Origin: Ceratobasidium sp. AG-K | Lineage: Eukaryota > Basidiomycota > Agaricomycetes > Cantharellales > Ceratobasidiaceae | Assembly: GCA_037039685.1 (NCBI GenBank) | Contig: JAWNGF010000010.1 | Location: forward strand, 248,001 to 312,000 | Reading direction: 5' to 3' | Length of the DNA stretch: 64,000 nt | In this document: positions 44,991 through 56,673 of the stretch, piece by piece | Numbering within the stretch: position 1 is the first letter of the stretch | Layout of the letters: each line of letters begins with the position of its first letter | Program-made: the position numbers and the translations under genes | Notes under the pieces: model-generated | What the model was told of the DNA's origin: nothing | Seen by the model: only the letters and a program-made list of their open reading frames with translations | Databases searched by the model: none

Positions 44991-45613
44991 ACGCCGATCG
45001 ACTAGCTCTAACCCCCTTATTTACACTTGTTTATATTAACTGTACCTGACACCCAATCGTTATTCGACTAGTGAAGATTTGAATTGCTGGTTGGTGTAGG
45101 ATTCGAGTGCACGATAGTCGTGGTTTGGTGAAAGTGACTCTGGTTATTGTTCTCACCATTAGCAATTGGTACATACAAGGAATACAGGCGTGCGAAATTT
45201 AACATGCCTTGAAAGTATAATGATATGGCGTGTAGTAACAAACCCGCTCTGACCCTACGAAACTATGTTTCTGATTAGTCAACGCACACTACTAGTACGT
45301 GTATTGCAAGACTAGACTGAACGACAATGCATATTATGCGCAGATCGTTACAAAGATTGCATATATGCGCCTCGGTTTATCTAACGTGCAGTTTCCACAA
45401 AGCTTCCTGCGTTTCTGGATAGTCACCATAGCTCGGAGTCTGAGTTTTAAATTTCCCGAATCACAAGATTTTTTTACTCGGGGTAGTAATAACTGCTGAA
45501 TTGAGCCCCTGTCCGGCATGATGGTAAGCGCTCTCCTACAGCAAAGTTTCTTAGCGTCGCAACCAGTCTGTGATTAAACCAACCGGAAGCATATGATTTA
45601 CGGATGAATACCA
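44991..45613. other. Intergenic region, duplicated downstream flank
   Basis: 622 bp without a supported ORF. The part from about 45060 to 45260 resembles 46860-47055 downstream of P3 (shared ATTGCTGG, AGGATTCGAG, TATTGTTCTCA/CATTGTTCTCA, GGCGTGTAG motifs), so gene and 3' flank were duplicated together. Confidence 0.5.
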
Positions 45614-46740
45614 GCTCCTTGGGCTCAGTATACTATGACTAGCCGAACAAGCTCTTAAGATTCGAAAAATCAGGATGTGCCAGATATTTGGATAGTTGCT
45701 GAAATCAGCAACTCAGACCTGCGAGCGCTGTACTTTGCCACTCCCATTCAACCTCCCCCGGGATGCATCCCCTTTAGCGTACCCACTATGCACTCCGTTC
45801 TGTTTCGTCCCCGCTGCTTTGGGACGCCATAAGTGGCTCAAAACCTGTAAGTTCGCTCTCGTGATTTTCCCGATATAGCAACTAACACCCCTTTCTGCAT
45901 CGCGAATAGAAATATAACACAGTAAAATTGTATCCTGCCAGTGAGTTGAATGTTCGACGTAATTACCGCCAGGGCAAACGGTCAAACTCGCCACTTTTCA
46001 TTGCCACACTGCCGCTTCCAACCCCCCCTTCCGCTCAGGTGTAAAGCCGTCCGATGATACGCGCCGACGATCCGGCAAACATCATGCTGTACTCGAGTGG
46101 ATTTATTCGCTGGCCGAGATATCTACATTCATCCCCACAAACATCCCAGAGCGATTTTGCACTGGGCACTGTGGGTCCAAGCCGATTGGTGGAGGTGACT
46201 GAAGAGTATTGCGCCGGCAGTAGCTTTGATATTTTGGCGTCCGTTGGTGGTCTGTTTACTCCTCTCCAAGGGATTCGTGTCTTCCTATTTCGCAGACCAC
46301 TGTTCTGGGGCATGCTTGGTGAGTACATGTGGCTGTACACCTAATGAGCGCGTATGAACATTTGGAGCCAGGCACCAAAACGATCACTCCGTTCGGATTT
46401 GTTGGTCGGTTCGCTACCTGTGGGTTTTGTCGACGTTTATACGAGCACTAATACCCCGCCAAGTCTCGAATCACCCCCGAAATTGAGCGAAACGCTCCAG
46501 ATCCCATTTATAACGTGGATATGACTCGGTTCCTGCTCGACTTTGTGCTTGATCTGGGCCCAGCCGCAGCTACAGGCAGAGAGATACGCCCAGAAAGAAC
46601 AGAATCGAACGCAGAGTGCGTACGGGTAGAGATGGACAATCTGGGTTGGTCGAGGGAGTCGCTATCCCGGGAGTCGGATGCCCAAGAAGAGGTCGGCCGG
46701 TTTGCTCAAGTTACGCGTTGTGATGAAACTGACACCTAAA
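45614..46740 (+). pseudogene. P3: membrane-protein family, C-terminal half, decayed
   Basis: Third copy, closest to P2: the stretch 45900-46320 is nearly identical to 44105-44530. N-terminal exons are missing as in P1. Inactivating changes: a TAA in the MTSRTSS region near 45656, loss of frame near 45690-45830, TAA in place of a Tyr codon in the YEHYYP block (GAGCACTAATACC, about 46445-46455), and altered residues in the last membrane segment. A remnant of the final exon follows near 46750. Not expected to make a protein. Confidence 0.65.
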
Positions 46741-48186
46741 ATGGATAATAGGAAGATATCTCTCCTCTACCATCCACAAGGTACTGGACGCCGATCGACA
46801 AGATGTAATCCCCCCCCCCCCTTCTCCACTTGAATAGACCACTGTACTTGACACCCAATAATTATTCCAAAAGTAACAAAGATTTCAATTGCTGGCGGGC
46901 ACAGGATTCGAGCGCGCGACAATCACCGAGTTGGGCGAAAAATACTCCAGTCATTGTTCTCAGCTTGAGCCATTCATGAATAAGACTGTAGGGGCACGGG
47001 ATCCAAGGTGCCCCTGCATAATGAGAAGGCGTGTAGCAACAAATCCCCTTTGGAGCTGTACATTCAAGCGATGCTGCTCTACAATATGTAGGTCGAGAGA
47101 CACTGTACAAAATCAGTCTTGCCGCGATAGCGTGAATATTGTCGCTGGGCTCATAGGAAAATCGTCATGTGCTGATCCTATAGTCGGATCTGGACGTCCC
47201 TCACTTTAACAATCAACTCTTAACATTATGGGCCTTTCACAGCAGGCAAGCGAGTTGATTATTCCAGAATGCAATGCAATGCAGAGTAACCTAATGGGTG
47301 CTTTTAGCCTGCAAGTCGGGCGGAAAGACACCTGCTCACTATAATGTTCGTTGGCAACATGCGGTTGCAGAATACGCCGAACCTGTAGAAGTCACCAGAA
47401 AATGGGATAATAACATGGGGAAATGTCAGCATTTGAGTCGGTGATACATATATGCGCACGTAGTAGCCTCAGAGGCAGGCGTGCCAGACATCGGGGAGTG
47501 CTAATAGCATTGCTTGGATCGATACGGTGATTAACCCACGGCCATTTTTCGAGGCAAACAGCAATAGCAAGCGAAATACATTGCCTTATGTCAGGACACG
47601 CGTAGCCACGTCCCTGTTCTATCATGATAAACTGACTTTGCGCCTTACATATCCAGTCTCTAAATCACACTGGGCACGCGCAAATCGGGACCGGAACTTG
47701 ATCCCGCCCCCGCGATGATGACATATTTGGCATATTAGCGCACACATAGTCCTCAACTCCGCTCGTGGCATTTGCCCCAAAAAGGCGCCCAAGTGACACA
47801 TGTAATTCAAACGTTGCTACGCTGCTTGATATTTGCGTTCAAGTGCCTCGCAGGGATTGCATTCGCTACTCCGTGATCAATCGGAGCAGAGGTAGTGTGT
47901 CAGTATGCTTGGGAGTTTGTCCAGCCAGAGACTTGTCGAGTTCGGTTGTCTTATCCGACCATTCCATCCCGATGTGATGCAACGCGGATACTTAGCGGCG
48001 ACTTACGAAGAAATGGTATTTTGCGAGGGCGCTGTCGTTGAGAAGACGTTTTAGTAATTCCAAGCGTGAGTGGAATCTTTGAGCCCCGTGCCTGCTTCTG
48101 ATGGCCCTTGCACGGCCCAGGGCTTCGCCTATATAGCAGTACAACCAAGCGATGAGTACTTGTTACCTCCTTTTGCTTGCTTCACC
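46740..48186. other. Intergenic region, no gene seen
   Basis: 1447 bp. It contains a run of 12 C at 46810-46821 and the duplicated flank described for 44991-45613. ORFs here are short, show no conservation with the tandem family and are not supported. The last 100 bp should hold the P4 promoter; CTATATAG at 48129-48136 is about 50 bp before ATG 48187. Confidence 0.4.
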
Positions 48187-50874
48187 ATGGGGAAGTTCCG
48201 CCAGTACTGGTTTTACTCCGCTTTGCTGTTCCAAGGCGCATTCAGTTTCTCTAACTTCATTCTGAGTATGATTTTTACAGTAATATTATTAAAAACCAGC
48301 TATGATAGCCCAAAGGCGGCTAGTTCCGGTAACTTCAATTGCTGAACATAGCTGGCGGTTTGTTGATCCCACCCACGTCCAGTTTTACAATCTTTATTCT
48401 GGCTCTTGTGTTCGCTCAACACAATATTTTTGTGAGTTTGATTTATTGGAAATGGTTCAGCTAGACCAATTTGACGCTTTCCAAGAACCACCTATGGGTT
48501 CTTGTATACCAAAACCATTTTCGGTTCTTTCCTCTCTCAACAAGTTGTTTCCCTCCTCCTCATTTCTTTGTTCGTTGGCAAGTTGAATCACAATATCTCA
48601 TTTTGGTGCAAGGATCCTAACCAAATTTACACAGGACTACTGGTCTCGCCATTGTCGTTCTATCAATATTACGGAATCGGACAATACTGCTCATACGCTG
48701 GCGCTTTCATCCAAGGCTTGATATCGCTCAGTCTATGGGGCCTCTACCTGAAGGCACGGTTTTCTGGGGACTTGATACTCGGGGATTGGGCGATAAACGT
48801 CGAAGACCTCGCTGTGGGGACGCATCCACCTCCGTTAGGCAAACGTTTGACTTGGGGAGGGGTACGACGTTTCGAGGATCGTCTCCCTCGTCGTGGAGCT
48901 ATAGCCCAGGGTATGGGTAGATTTCTCAAAAACTCGCTATTTCGAAGAGTCCAGTAAGTCATACAAGGCATATATTGTGCGCCCGCTAACAATTACCAAC
49001 TAGCCCAGTGGAAACCAAGTTATATGCGTCTCTTCAACATGTGTTCGCAATAGCGTCCATTGTCCTGCTACTCACACGAGTCATCACCAATCTCACTCAA
49101 CTCGGAAACGAGGGGCTTCCGTCCCGGTCCCTGGTTGAACCCGCATCGATGACCAGTCATTCTGATGGATCGTGGATATCAGTTTTGATCGTAGGTTATT
49201 TCCCCCTCCCCCTCCCATGGTTGGCGTTTGGTGGTTATTGCGGTGCTGATTTGGAGTACAAAGCGTTACGAGCAACCCTCAACGGATGTTCAACGTCTCA
49301 TCACAGGGAACTCTGCTTCGCCTTTTAACATCTCGATTGCATTTCAAACCAATGGCACCACTAGTTTTTGGAACGCTTCGAGTGAGTGCGGACGCCGAAT
49401 TGGCTTTTCAGACCGCTACATCTCAGTCAAAGGGAGACTGGCTTGCATCAGGCCGTAGCTCTGGTTAAGTATAGCAGGCTAATAAGGCTACTTGGTAGAT
49501 CAATGCAGTCTTCTGAATATAAGAACGCAACCCGATGCCAACAAAGTCAACAGAGCGGACCAGTTTTGGCTGTATAATTGCTTCAGTAAGCCTAACTATC
49601 TTTTTTCCAATCTCCGGCTAACGAATATATACCTCTCCTTACACAGAAGTGGACGGGTGGTGGAATCGTACTTGGGATGAGCGCCTGGGCTTTCAATACA
49701 CGATGACTACCCGAGTCGGTGGTCAGGACTCTCAAAATTACCCGACACCGTCGATTTGGCTTGTTGCTGGCATAGACCTGCCAGATATGCGAACACCGTA
49801 TCTCGTTCCTCCGATCCGACCGATCCCCAATGTTCATACAATTCATCACACCCATTATGCTGTCCGACGGTTTGTTTCGTCATCGCCAGTTTGGGATGCC
49901 ATCAGTGGCTCAAAGCCGGTTAGCACCAGCTGTCTTTCCTCGCCCCAAGGAACTAATGTTGATCTGTGCTTTATGACTAGGGATTTGACACAGTGTCCTT
50001 GTACCCCGCGTGTAAGTAGTTCCCTACTGCGGCCTTCGTAAACGGATCAGGTTTTGCCGTATCGCACAGAAGCTGATACTTTTCGTCTCTCCTTTTAGCC
50101 CAAGTATACAGTCGTCCGATCACAGTCACTGACGACCCTGCGAACCCGACGCTATATTCTAGTGGCTTTATTCGCTGGCCAGAATACCTAGTCTCTTCCG
50201 CACAAATGTCGCAAACTGATCTCCGATCTGATGTTAAAGGATCCAATCTGCTCCTAGAAGTGACTGAAGAGTACCGTACCAGTAGTAGCTTCGATATCCT
50301 GGCGTCAGTCGGTGGGCTGCTCGCCCTCCTTCAGGGACTGCATATGTTCCTTTTCGGAAGGCCATTATTCTGGGGCATGTTTGGTAAGTATCAACCGAAG
50401 CAGAGATTTCAATGGCCAACAGAACATACGATCCTCTTTCAACAGGTACCAAGCTCATTGCTCCTTTCGGGTTGGTTGGCAAATTCGCGACCCGCAGTTT
50501 CCGCCAACGTTTACACGATCATTACTACCACAACTCCCATACTTCTTCGAATATCGAAACAGGTGGTGTAAACCCCGAGAATAGCATCAACATGACCCAG
50601 TTTCTACTCGATTTCGTACTCGACCTCGGACCGGCATCAGCTCCATGTCAGGAGATGCATCCACCCCAGACAGGATTGGACCCTGCATATATGCACGTTG
50701 AATTAGGAGAAATGGGTCGGTCGGCAACTTTGTTGTCTTCGAGCTCGAGCATTATGGAAAAGGTGAGTAATGCCTTTTGGAGGCGGTCCGAAGATTTACT
50801 GTGAACTCGTATCCAATTAGGACGATCGAATAGCCAAGGATCCGCTTCTAGATATTCCAACTATGAGGAGGTAA
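48187..50874 (+). CDS. P4: multi-pass membrane protein of unknown function, long copy
   Basis: Paralogue of P2 along its whole length. ATG 48187 (MGKFRQYWFYSALLFQ) opens a membrane segment; the choice is supported by alignment with P2. Later blocks: MYTKTIFGSFLSQQVVSLLL (48502 on), YYGIGQYCSYAGAF...INVEDLAVG (to 48954, RRVQ before GTAAGT), SPVETKLYASLQHVFAIASI (49003 on), FNISIAFQTNGTTSF, LGFQYTMTTR...PSIWLVAG (49685-49917), SSFDILASVGGLLALLQGLH (50285 on, last membrane segment), IAPFGLVGKFATRSFRQRL (50459 on). A terminal exon 50821-50874 follows intron 50763-50820 and gives DDRIAKDPLLDIPTMRR. I see no obvious inactivating change in the conserved blocks. Function unknown. Confidence 0.62.
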
Positions 50875-51430
50875 CAGCCAGAGATTTTAACCGAAGGATA
50901 CATTAAATCCACTCCTTGGAAGAATTCCCCAACCCGAAGCATTATCATCACCCGAACAGAACCAACAATGTATACTACATGCCCCCTAAAACTTGTCGTA
51001 TTCTGTAATAGACTACCAGCATGTCAAATCGTAAGAGCGCATCAGTCGCTATGGACGATAGAGTCCGTGTTCTTAGGTAGGCAGGAAAATTGCCACTATT
51101 GACATCCGCCACCTGCGGAAAGAAATAACTTGGACTTGGAAACATGCGGCGCACAGCAAAGGAGCCTGCCCATCCAAATGAGGTATATGAAGAGTCCCAC
51201 CAAGCGTCGGACACGGCGGCAACGGATGGCTTAAGCGTTGCTTCAGCACTGTTTCATAGTAGCCAGTCGAACAGGCATGACAGTGTTTCGTTCGCTCGCG
51301 AGTGGGGGCTCTGCAAGTTGAGGGGTTTCAGGGAGGCTGTGTTATAAGACCACGTGATACATTTATTTAAAAGGGTAGCTTTCATGTTATCCCTCAACCT
51401 ACCGCCAATCGTCCCTCGGTTCACGGGCCA
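50875..51430. other. Intergenic region, no gene seen
   Basis: 556 bp; one 67-codon ORF (51144-51347) has no supporting feature. Nothing else seen. Confidence 0.35.
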
Positions 51431-52935
51431 TGGGGAGCGTGCCGAGCGAGTCGAGGAACCTCATCGTATGTCTTTATGAAGGTATGTATTTCCCGCGTTG
51501 ATCGAACCCCTAGCTAAGCTATTTAGCATGGGGCCAGGAATGCGCTAGTGAGCGTCCATCACCCCTATAACGCGATCATCCGTGATTAATAGTTCGCGAA
51601 CAGTCGTGACTAATGCTGCTGAACAAGAAGATTCCAGAACACGGACACAATTAATACACCAACAGATGATTCAACCACCCAAGAACCCATTGACCGAACG
51701 TCGGAGGCGTCGGATTGGTCTACCATTCGGTGAGTCCTCTCGTTCGAAGCTAATACCATTCATCCTTACACGCACCCACAAGTAATCACATGGTCAGATA
51801 AACACTCACAAGGGAGTCCCGAGGTGCTCGCAGCGGTCAAGGAATCCTGTAAATTCATTAAATCGCACTATAAACGCGGAGATCAAGTCGTGTACGTATC
51901 CCAATCTTGGCGCGCGGCTGTAGCTCACCCGTACCCCAGTCTGGTGGCCGAACTATGGCGTGAACACTCGGCCGTCGCCTCTGCGCTCGACCTCCTCGTC
52001 TCGAGTTTGGTTCGTACCTTTTGCGGCGCCCGTCGTTTACGTATTCAGCGTCGTTCCAGACGGCGGAGAAGCGACCTTCCCGAGCTCAAATCCTGCGAAA
52101 CGCGGATTGGGGACGCAAGGGCAAGGTGGTGATTCCATTAAGGTGAATGACGCTCCGTGCGGAGCAAATGTCGCCGAGCTAACTAAACACGGTCGGTAGT
52201 GGTGTTGTGCTACGATGTTGGTCAGATGATGCGCCTCACGGAGCGTTGGGCTGATGTTGCCTTAGTAGGAGATTCGGGAGAGGATATTGTTACGATGGGT
52301 GACGGATTGTTGACACGGTGAGTGATCGGCGGTTATCAGAAGCGATTGATTGACTCTATTTCGCTTGAAAGATTTCCCATGTCCGTGAAGCGAGTAGTGT
52401 GCGCTAGTTATCGTACGGATACCAACTCTACGCAGAGCAGCGTAGTTACACGAGGACCTACTGGCCATGTCGAATCTAGAGAGGTGGGCCGGTTCTAGGA
52501 GAGCAACAAAATTACTAAATCCAGTCCAGATATGTATATACCCCAACGCGATCCGCGTGGAAGACGCGTTACTTGTGAGCTCTATTCTTATCGACACAGG
52601 CACGAGATTCTCATATTCCTCAGTACGCCTCGAAGCGACTAATACGTTACAGACCCGGAAGCGTTCAAGTATGGGACCAAAGGCAACCCCAATGGATGCA
52701 TACATACACCACCAATCCGGACTTGCCGTCGGAAGAATACCCGGATTTACCTCCCCCACCCGAATTCGAAGGCGACATGTTCAAATATCGACAGCATGTT
52801 CGGCTGGTCGGTATGGACCGCCACTATCTCGAACTGTATCGAGACATGTACTTTGCATCGACGACGAGTTGGGGGTTTGAATGTCTTGTATGGAGGTCGT
52901 TTAAGGATGAAGACACGATGTTTTACGCTATCTGA
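51431..52935 (+). pseudogene. Unknown multi-exon gene remnant
   Basis: ATG 51431 gives MGSVPSESRNLIVCLYE, followed by GTATGT; further coding-like pieces are KESCKFIKSHYKRGDQVV (near 51840-51890, then GTACGT), VALVGDSGEDIVTMGDGLL (52258-52320, then GTGAGT) and a well-conserved-looking C-terminal exon ending FKDEDTMFYAI with TGA 52933-52935. RNLIVCL and the Y/HYKRGDQV segment are reminiscent of DUF2235 hydrolase-like proteins of fungi, but the GFSRG motif expected next is not seen and stops lie between the pieces. Treat the family as unassigned. Confidence 0.3.
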
Positions 52936-53144
52936 TATACATTTTTAACCATTCCATTATATTTTGTAATAATTGCTGAGTCGAGTAATACCACTTAATG
53001 TCATACCAAGAGATGTATTACGAAAGATGGCATTGGACGGCTATATTAGCCAAAGTAATAATGATACAACAACGAACGAGACGTCTTGTGGACTTGGTAT
53101 GTTGAAACAACAGGGGTATTATAGAATTCGCGAATATAACCGGA

Positions 53145-54142
53145 TTAAAAGAAAAACACCTGCCGGAGCATCGTCCAACCGACCCAAACCAAGCACAACA
53201 CACCCAGTCCGTTGACCGGCGGTAAATGTCCGCTCAGCCCTGCATCAATCAAGGGCAGCGACGACGCCGTCGTTTGATTGACACAGTCCAGGAATGCCCG
53301 GTTCAAATTACTTGGCAGGGGCGTGGGCGGAGCGAGTGCGGTAACCAATTGTTGGGTGTCGTTGGAGAGCGCGGCAGGGGTGAACGCCGAGGCAGAGTTG
53401 TTGTACCCATCGAGCGAGAGCGCAAACGAGCTGGCCCGGTACCACTGAATCACACTCTCGATCTGAGGCAGAGAGTGTGCCAGGTCGTCCGACGTTGGGT
53501 CGTAGCTCCATGTTGTTCCGCCGACGACAGCGCAACTGGACTGGAGAGCGGACAGGACGGTGTTGACCGAGTCTTGGTCGCCGAGGATTCGGTACACGTC
53601 CGAGGTGTTGTACTGTGCGTCCGTAGTGTAGACGGAGATAGTGTACATCGCTCCACCTGGTCGCTCAGTCGAGTTGGCCGGTCCGTACTCGGAGGAGCCG
53701 TAGTACTGGTTGGGGCCAACGTAGACAGGCCAGTAGTAGTATGGGAATGGGCGGCCACCAACCCAGGCGCTGCCGTACGAGCCATAGGGGTATCCACTGC
53801 CGTAATAGGACCCGCCGTAGACGTTGTCCTGGGTTTGAATCAGCAATCGACAGCAGTTTACGAGATGCAAGTGCTTACTCGAGTTCCACCACCTGCTTGC
53901 CGACCACTGAAGCGCGAGCCAGAGGGAAGAGTTACGACAGCGCCACCTCCGCGAGAGCCAGACGAGCTCGATTTGCCACTGAGGCCAGAGCCAGATATCG
54001 ATTTTCCTCCCCGCGATCCACCACTTTTTGAGCCGCCCTTGAAGCCTCCACCCCTTCCTCCACCTCCACCGCCTTTTCTGGGGACAAGTTTGGCGCGTTT
54101 GATTAGGTTACGATTGTTTCTGGCGACATCGATGGATGGCAT
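53145..54142 (-). CDS. Gly/Ser- and Tyr-rich protein with hydrophobic C-terminus
   Basis: Two exons, 54142-53879 and 53828-53145, joined in phase around a 50-bp intron (GTAAGC...CCCAG, branch-like GCTGAT); 315 residues. The first exon is basic then dominated by Gly/Ser (GGGGGGRGGG, SGSGLSGKSSSSGSRGGG). The second begins with a Tyr/Gly-rich stretch (YYGSGYPYGSYGS, PFPYYYWPVYVG) and continues into a Cys-containing domain with Asn-glycosylation-type sites. It ends in GLGVLCLVWVGWTML, which could be a GPI-attachment signal or membrane anchor. No N-terminal signal peptide is seen with this start, so an upstream exon may be missing. A cell-surface role is an inference. Confidence 0.65.
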
Positions 54143-54827
54143 GAGGGTATGGAAATGAGAATGAAAGTGGAGTTGGCAAACCTGAGGTGTTGGGTTGGCC
54201 TCTTTTATTTTCTCCCTAACATGTCCACGAGGGCTGTGCCAGATTTAGGCTGACCCGCACTTCGTGTTCCTTGGAACGGTGGCTGTGCTTCTATCAGGGT
54301 CGTGTTCGACTCACTCTGATGGAGTGTTGGTCAACCAGGAATTCCAGAGCGCGACGCAAGCCTAAGGTGGAACACAATTAGGCCTCTGGGCGATGCCAAC
54401 TCGGCGCATGCAGTGCTTTTATGATATAAGCCGATGAGAGAGCAATTGCTCCCCAATGCCTAGGCTTCATGACCGTCAATGCTGCAAAGCATAGCCAGGC
54501 AACCAGCGGTCTAGGTTTCCGCCAAGATTGGCACTCACGGGCAACGCGAGGTCGGTGTCCCTGCTCGGACCCTGGGATGGCAAAGTTCAAAAAATGCGTT
54601 GGCAACTTTGAAAGACCGAAGGCCTGGCGGTCATGTTTAGGGTTTCGTGATGGCGCTCTTAGCGTTTGGTTCCGTTGATGAGTCCCCAGACGCAGTTATA
54701 TCGTTAAACATAGAATCGAAGGAGTAGATCTACAATCTCAATGCTCAAATTAACATGCTTCTGCTTTTAGGTCTCTTTCACGCACGCAACATTGTTGTTG
54801 TGAGCCAAGCAAACGCCGTCATATAGA
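54143..54827. other. Intergenic region upstream of the Gly-rich gene
   Basis: 685 bp. ORFs present are short and unsupported. The first 100 bp should include the promoter of the minus-strand gene. Confidence 0.35.
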
Positions 54828-56136
54828 TACAGTATGCAACAAAACTATACAAACATCTGCCACATTTCATGTATGTGAGTTATATTGATAGAACCAGCTA
54901 TCCAATAAATACAGCAAAAATAAATACACGTCAGCTAGACATCAGAGCTACATAGAAAACCATATTTCGCATGATTTGGTTGGGAAATAACTAAGTTATG
55001 AGTGAAACAAACATAGTGGCTGTGCATATAGTTTTGGAACAGAAAAAATTGCAGACCAGTTTAGTAAAAGATAGTGCCCCCCTTTTGTTTCAAGACCTCT
55101 GCCATTCTCTTTGGCATGCTTTCAACCAGTTTTCAACAGTATTTGGGCTCAATTGCATTCCATTTGGCCTGAACCCAGTCCCACAGCTTGAGAATTCCCG
55201 CTGGTGAGGTTTCATATGTTCCAAGGTGCCTTTTCAGCTCTGCCCACAGGTTTTCAATTGGGTTGAGGTCTGGTGAGTATGCTGGCCACTCTAGTACCTC
55301 AATATTATTATCTTCTAACCATTTGAGGCAGGTTTTTGCCTTGTGGGAGCTTGCATTGTCTTGCTGAAAGATCACCCCCTTGGGCTCCAAGCCCAAATGC
55401 TCCAGACTGCGGCTCATTTTGTCCTTCAAAATTGCAAGGTATAATTCCCAGTTCAGTGTTCCTTCTAACTTGCACCCTAGTCTGGTTCCCTTGTACCCCA
55501 TGCATCCCCAGAGCATCAAAGAGCCTCTGCCAAAATTTCTTGTCCCAACCAACAGCCTGTCCAAAGGCTGCTTTGCTCCACATATCCAGCCCAACTTGAT
55601 GCCATCTGACCCTAGGCAATTGATCTTGGTCTTGTCCAACCATAGCACATGTTTCCAGTCTTCAACTGTCCAGTGCTGGTGCGCTTGGGCAAAGTCAAGG
55701 CATGCTTGTTTGGCTTGTGCAGTGAGCTTTGGCTTTTTGACCTTCTTCACAGCTTTGAGACCAGCTCTTTTCAGAGCCCAACAGACAGTTTGGGGATGCA
55801 TGGTTATCCCAGTAATGTTTGACAGTAGTTGTGTGGCTTGTGGGGCAGATACCAAATTTCCGTGGGTGACAATTCACATGGCATGATGAACAGCAGTGGG
55901 GTTAAGTCTGGGTGGATGCCCACCAGGGGATTTGACAAGGTGTGGACAGTGCTTGGCATGTATGCTAGTGACAGTGCTGCGTGCAATGTGACAATCAGAG
56001 GCAATTTGAGTGGTAGAATGACTGTCATCAAGCCCAGAAAGGATATCATTCAGCTTTGCCTCAGAGATTGCCTTTGGCATAGTAGAGATAGTGAGATAAT
56101 TGGTATGATACTTTGGGCATTGTGCTGGAGTACTTA
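54828..56136 (-). mobile_element. Tc1/mariner element, one transposase gene
   Basis: A DD34E transposase gene flanked by AT-rich ends. Left end probably TA followed by CAGTATGCAACA at 54828; right end (minus strand) TACTCCAGCACAATGC near 56117-56132. The two ends match only loosely, so the terminal repeats are decayed or wrongly placed. The right end abuts the C2 LTR at 56137. Confidence 0.6.
55133..56080 (-). pseudogene. Tc1-like DD34E transposase with one TGA
   Basis: Frame from ATG 56080 (MPKAISEAKLNDI) to the stop at 55133, about 315 codons, interrupted once by TGA 55874-55876 (HHAM*IVTHG), one C-to-T step from CGA. The N-terminal part is a helix-turn-helix DNA-binding domain (TTQIASDCHIARSTVTSI). 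The catalytic triad is visible: Asp in LWLDKTKIN, Asp in FQQDNASSH, Glu in NPIENLWAELKR, with 34 residues between the second and third. Adjacent WPAYSPDLNPIE is the standard Tc1 signature. Apart from the TGA no break is seen, so inactivation may be recent. Confidence 0.88.
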
Positions 56137-56633
56137 TGTTGCAACCTGCTAATGCCTATGGTTGACAACCGCTAGTGGCCTTTGAGATGTGGAACAATAT
56201 GTGATAAGTCTTCTAAGACTCTATCACTAAAGTGGACAAACGCTAGTCTTGTCAGTACAAGTCACTAGCTCCTAAGTCCAAGTGGCTGCGCTAGAGGCTA
56301 AGTAGCCAAGTGCCTCTGATCACACTGCAGGGAGAGTTGACAAGGCAAAGCAAGCTGGGGATGACCATGCTTGCAAGCCAGTATATATACTCAGGAAACA
56401 AGTGAGTCATAGTATATACATGAGTCACAAGTCTGAGTCAAAGTCCCAGTCATAAAGGGGGCTGCGCAGGCCAGCCAATAGAAAACAGCATGAGTCGTAT
56501 GACTCATGGTGACACATCATCCATACACCTTACTAAACAAGGGAGAGGGCGCAAAGAAGGGAAAGGGCGCTTAAGGCGCCAGTACAAGCCATGAGACCAC
56601 AGACAGAGACAGAGGGAGGGACAGGTCACAACA
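56137..56633 (-). repeat. Family C LTR (3' LTR of C2), 497 bp
   Basis: TGTTGCAACC...GGTCACAACA on the plus strand; adjacent polypurine tract TGTGGGGGGGCAA (minus strand) at 56634-56646. Confidence 0.93.
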
Positions 56634-56673
56634 TTGCCCCCCCACAAAGGCAAGTGTGGTGGAGCGCACTTGC

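Noticed and set aside
46895..46990. tRNA-like signal: minus-strand CTCGAATCC (B-box-like) with a TGGCTCAAGC box upstream, repeated near 45095-45170
   Set aside because: The T-arm and acceptor stems do not pair in either copy. It may be a decayed tRNA-derived SINE, but the support is too weak to annotate an RNA gene.
51431..52935. Firm assignment to the DUF2235 family
   Set aside because: Only two short stretches are reminiscent; the key GFSRG-type motif is missing and frames are broken.
53226..54158. 310-codon plus-strand ORF
   Set aside because: It is the antisense shadow of the minus-strand Gly/Tyr-rich gene, which has a consistent intron and better composition.
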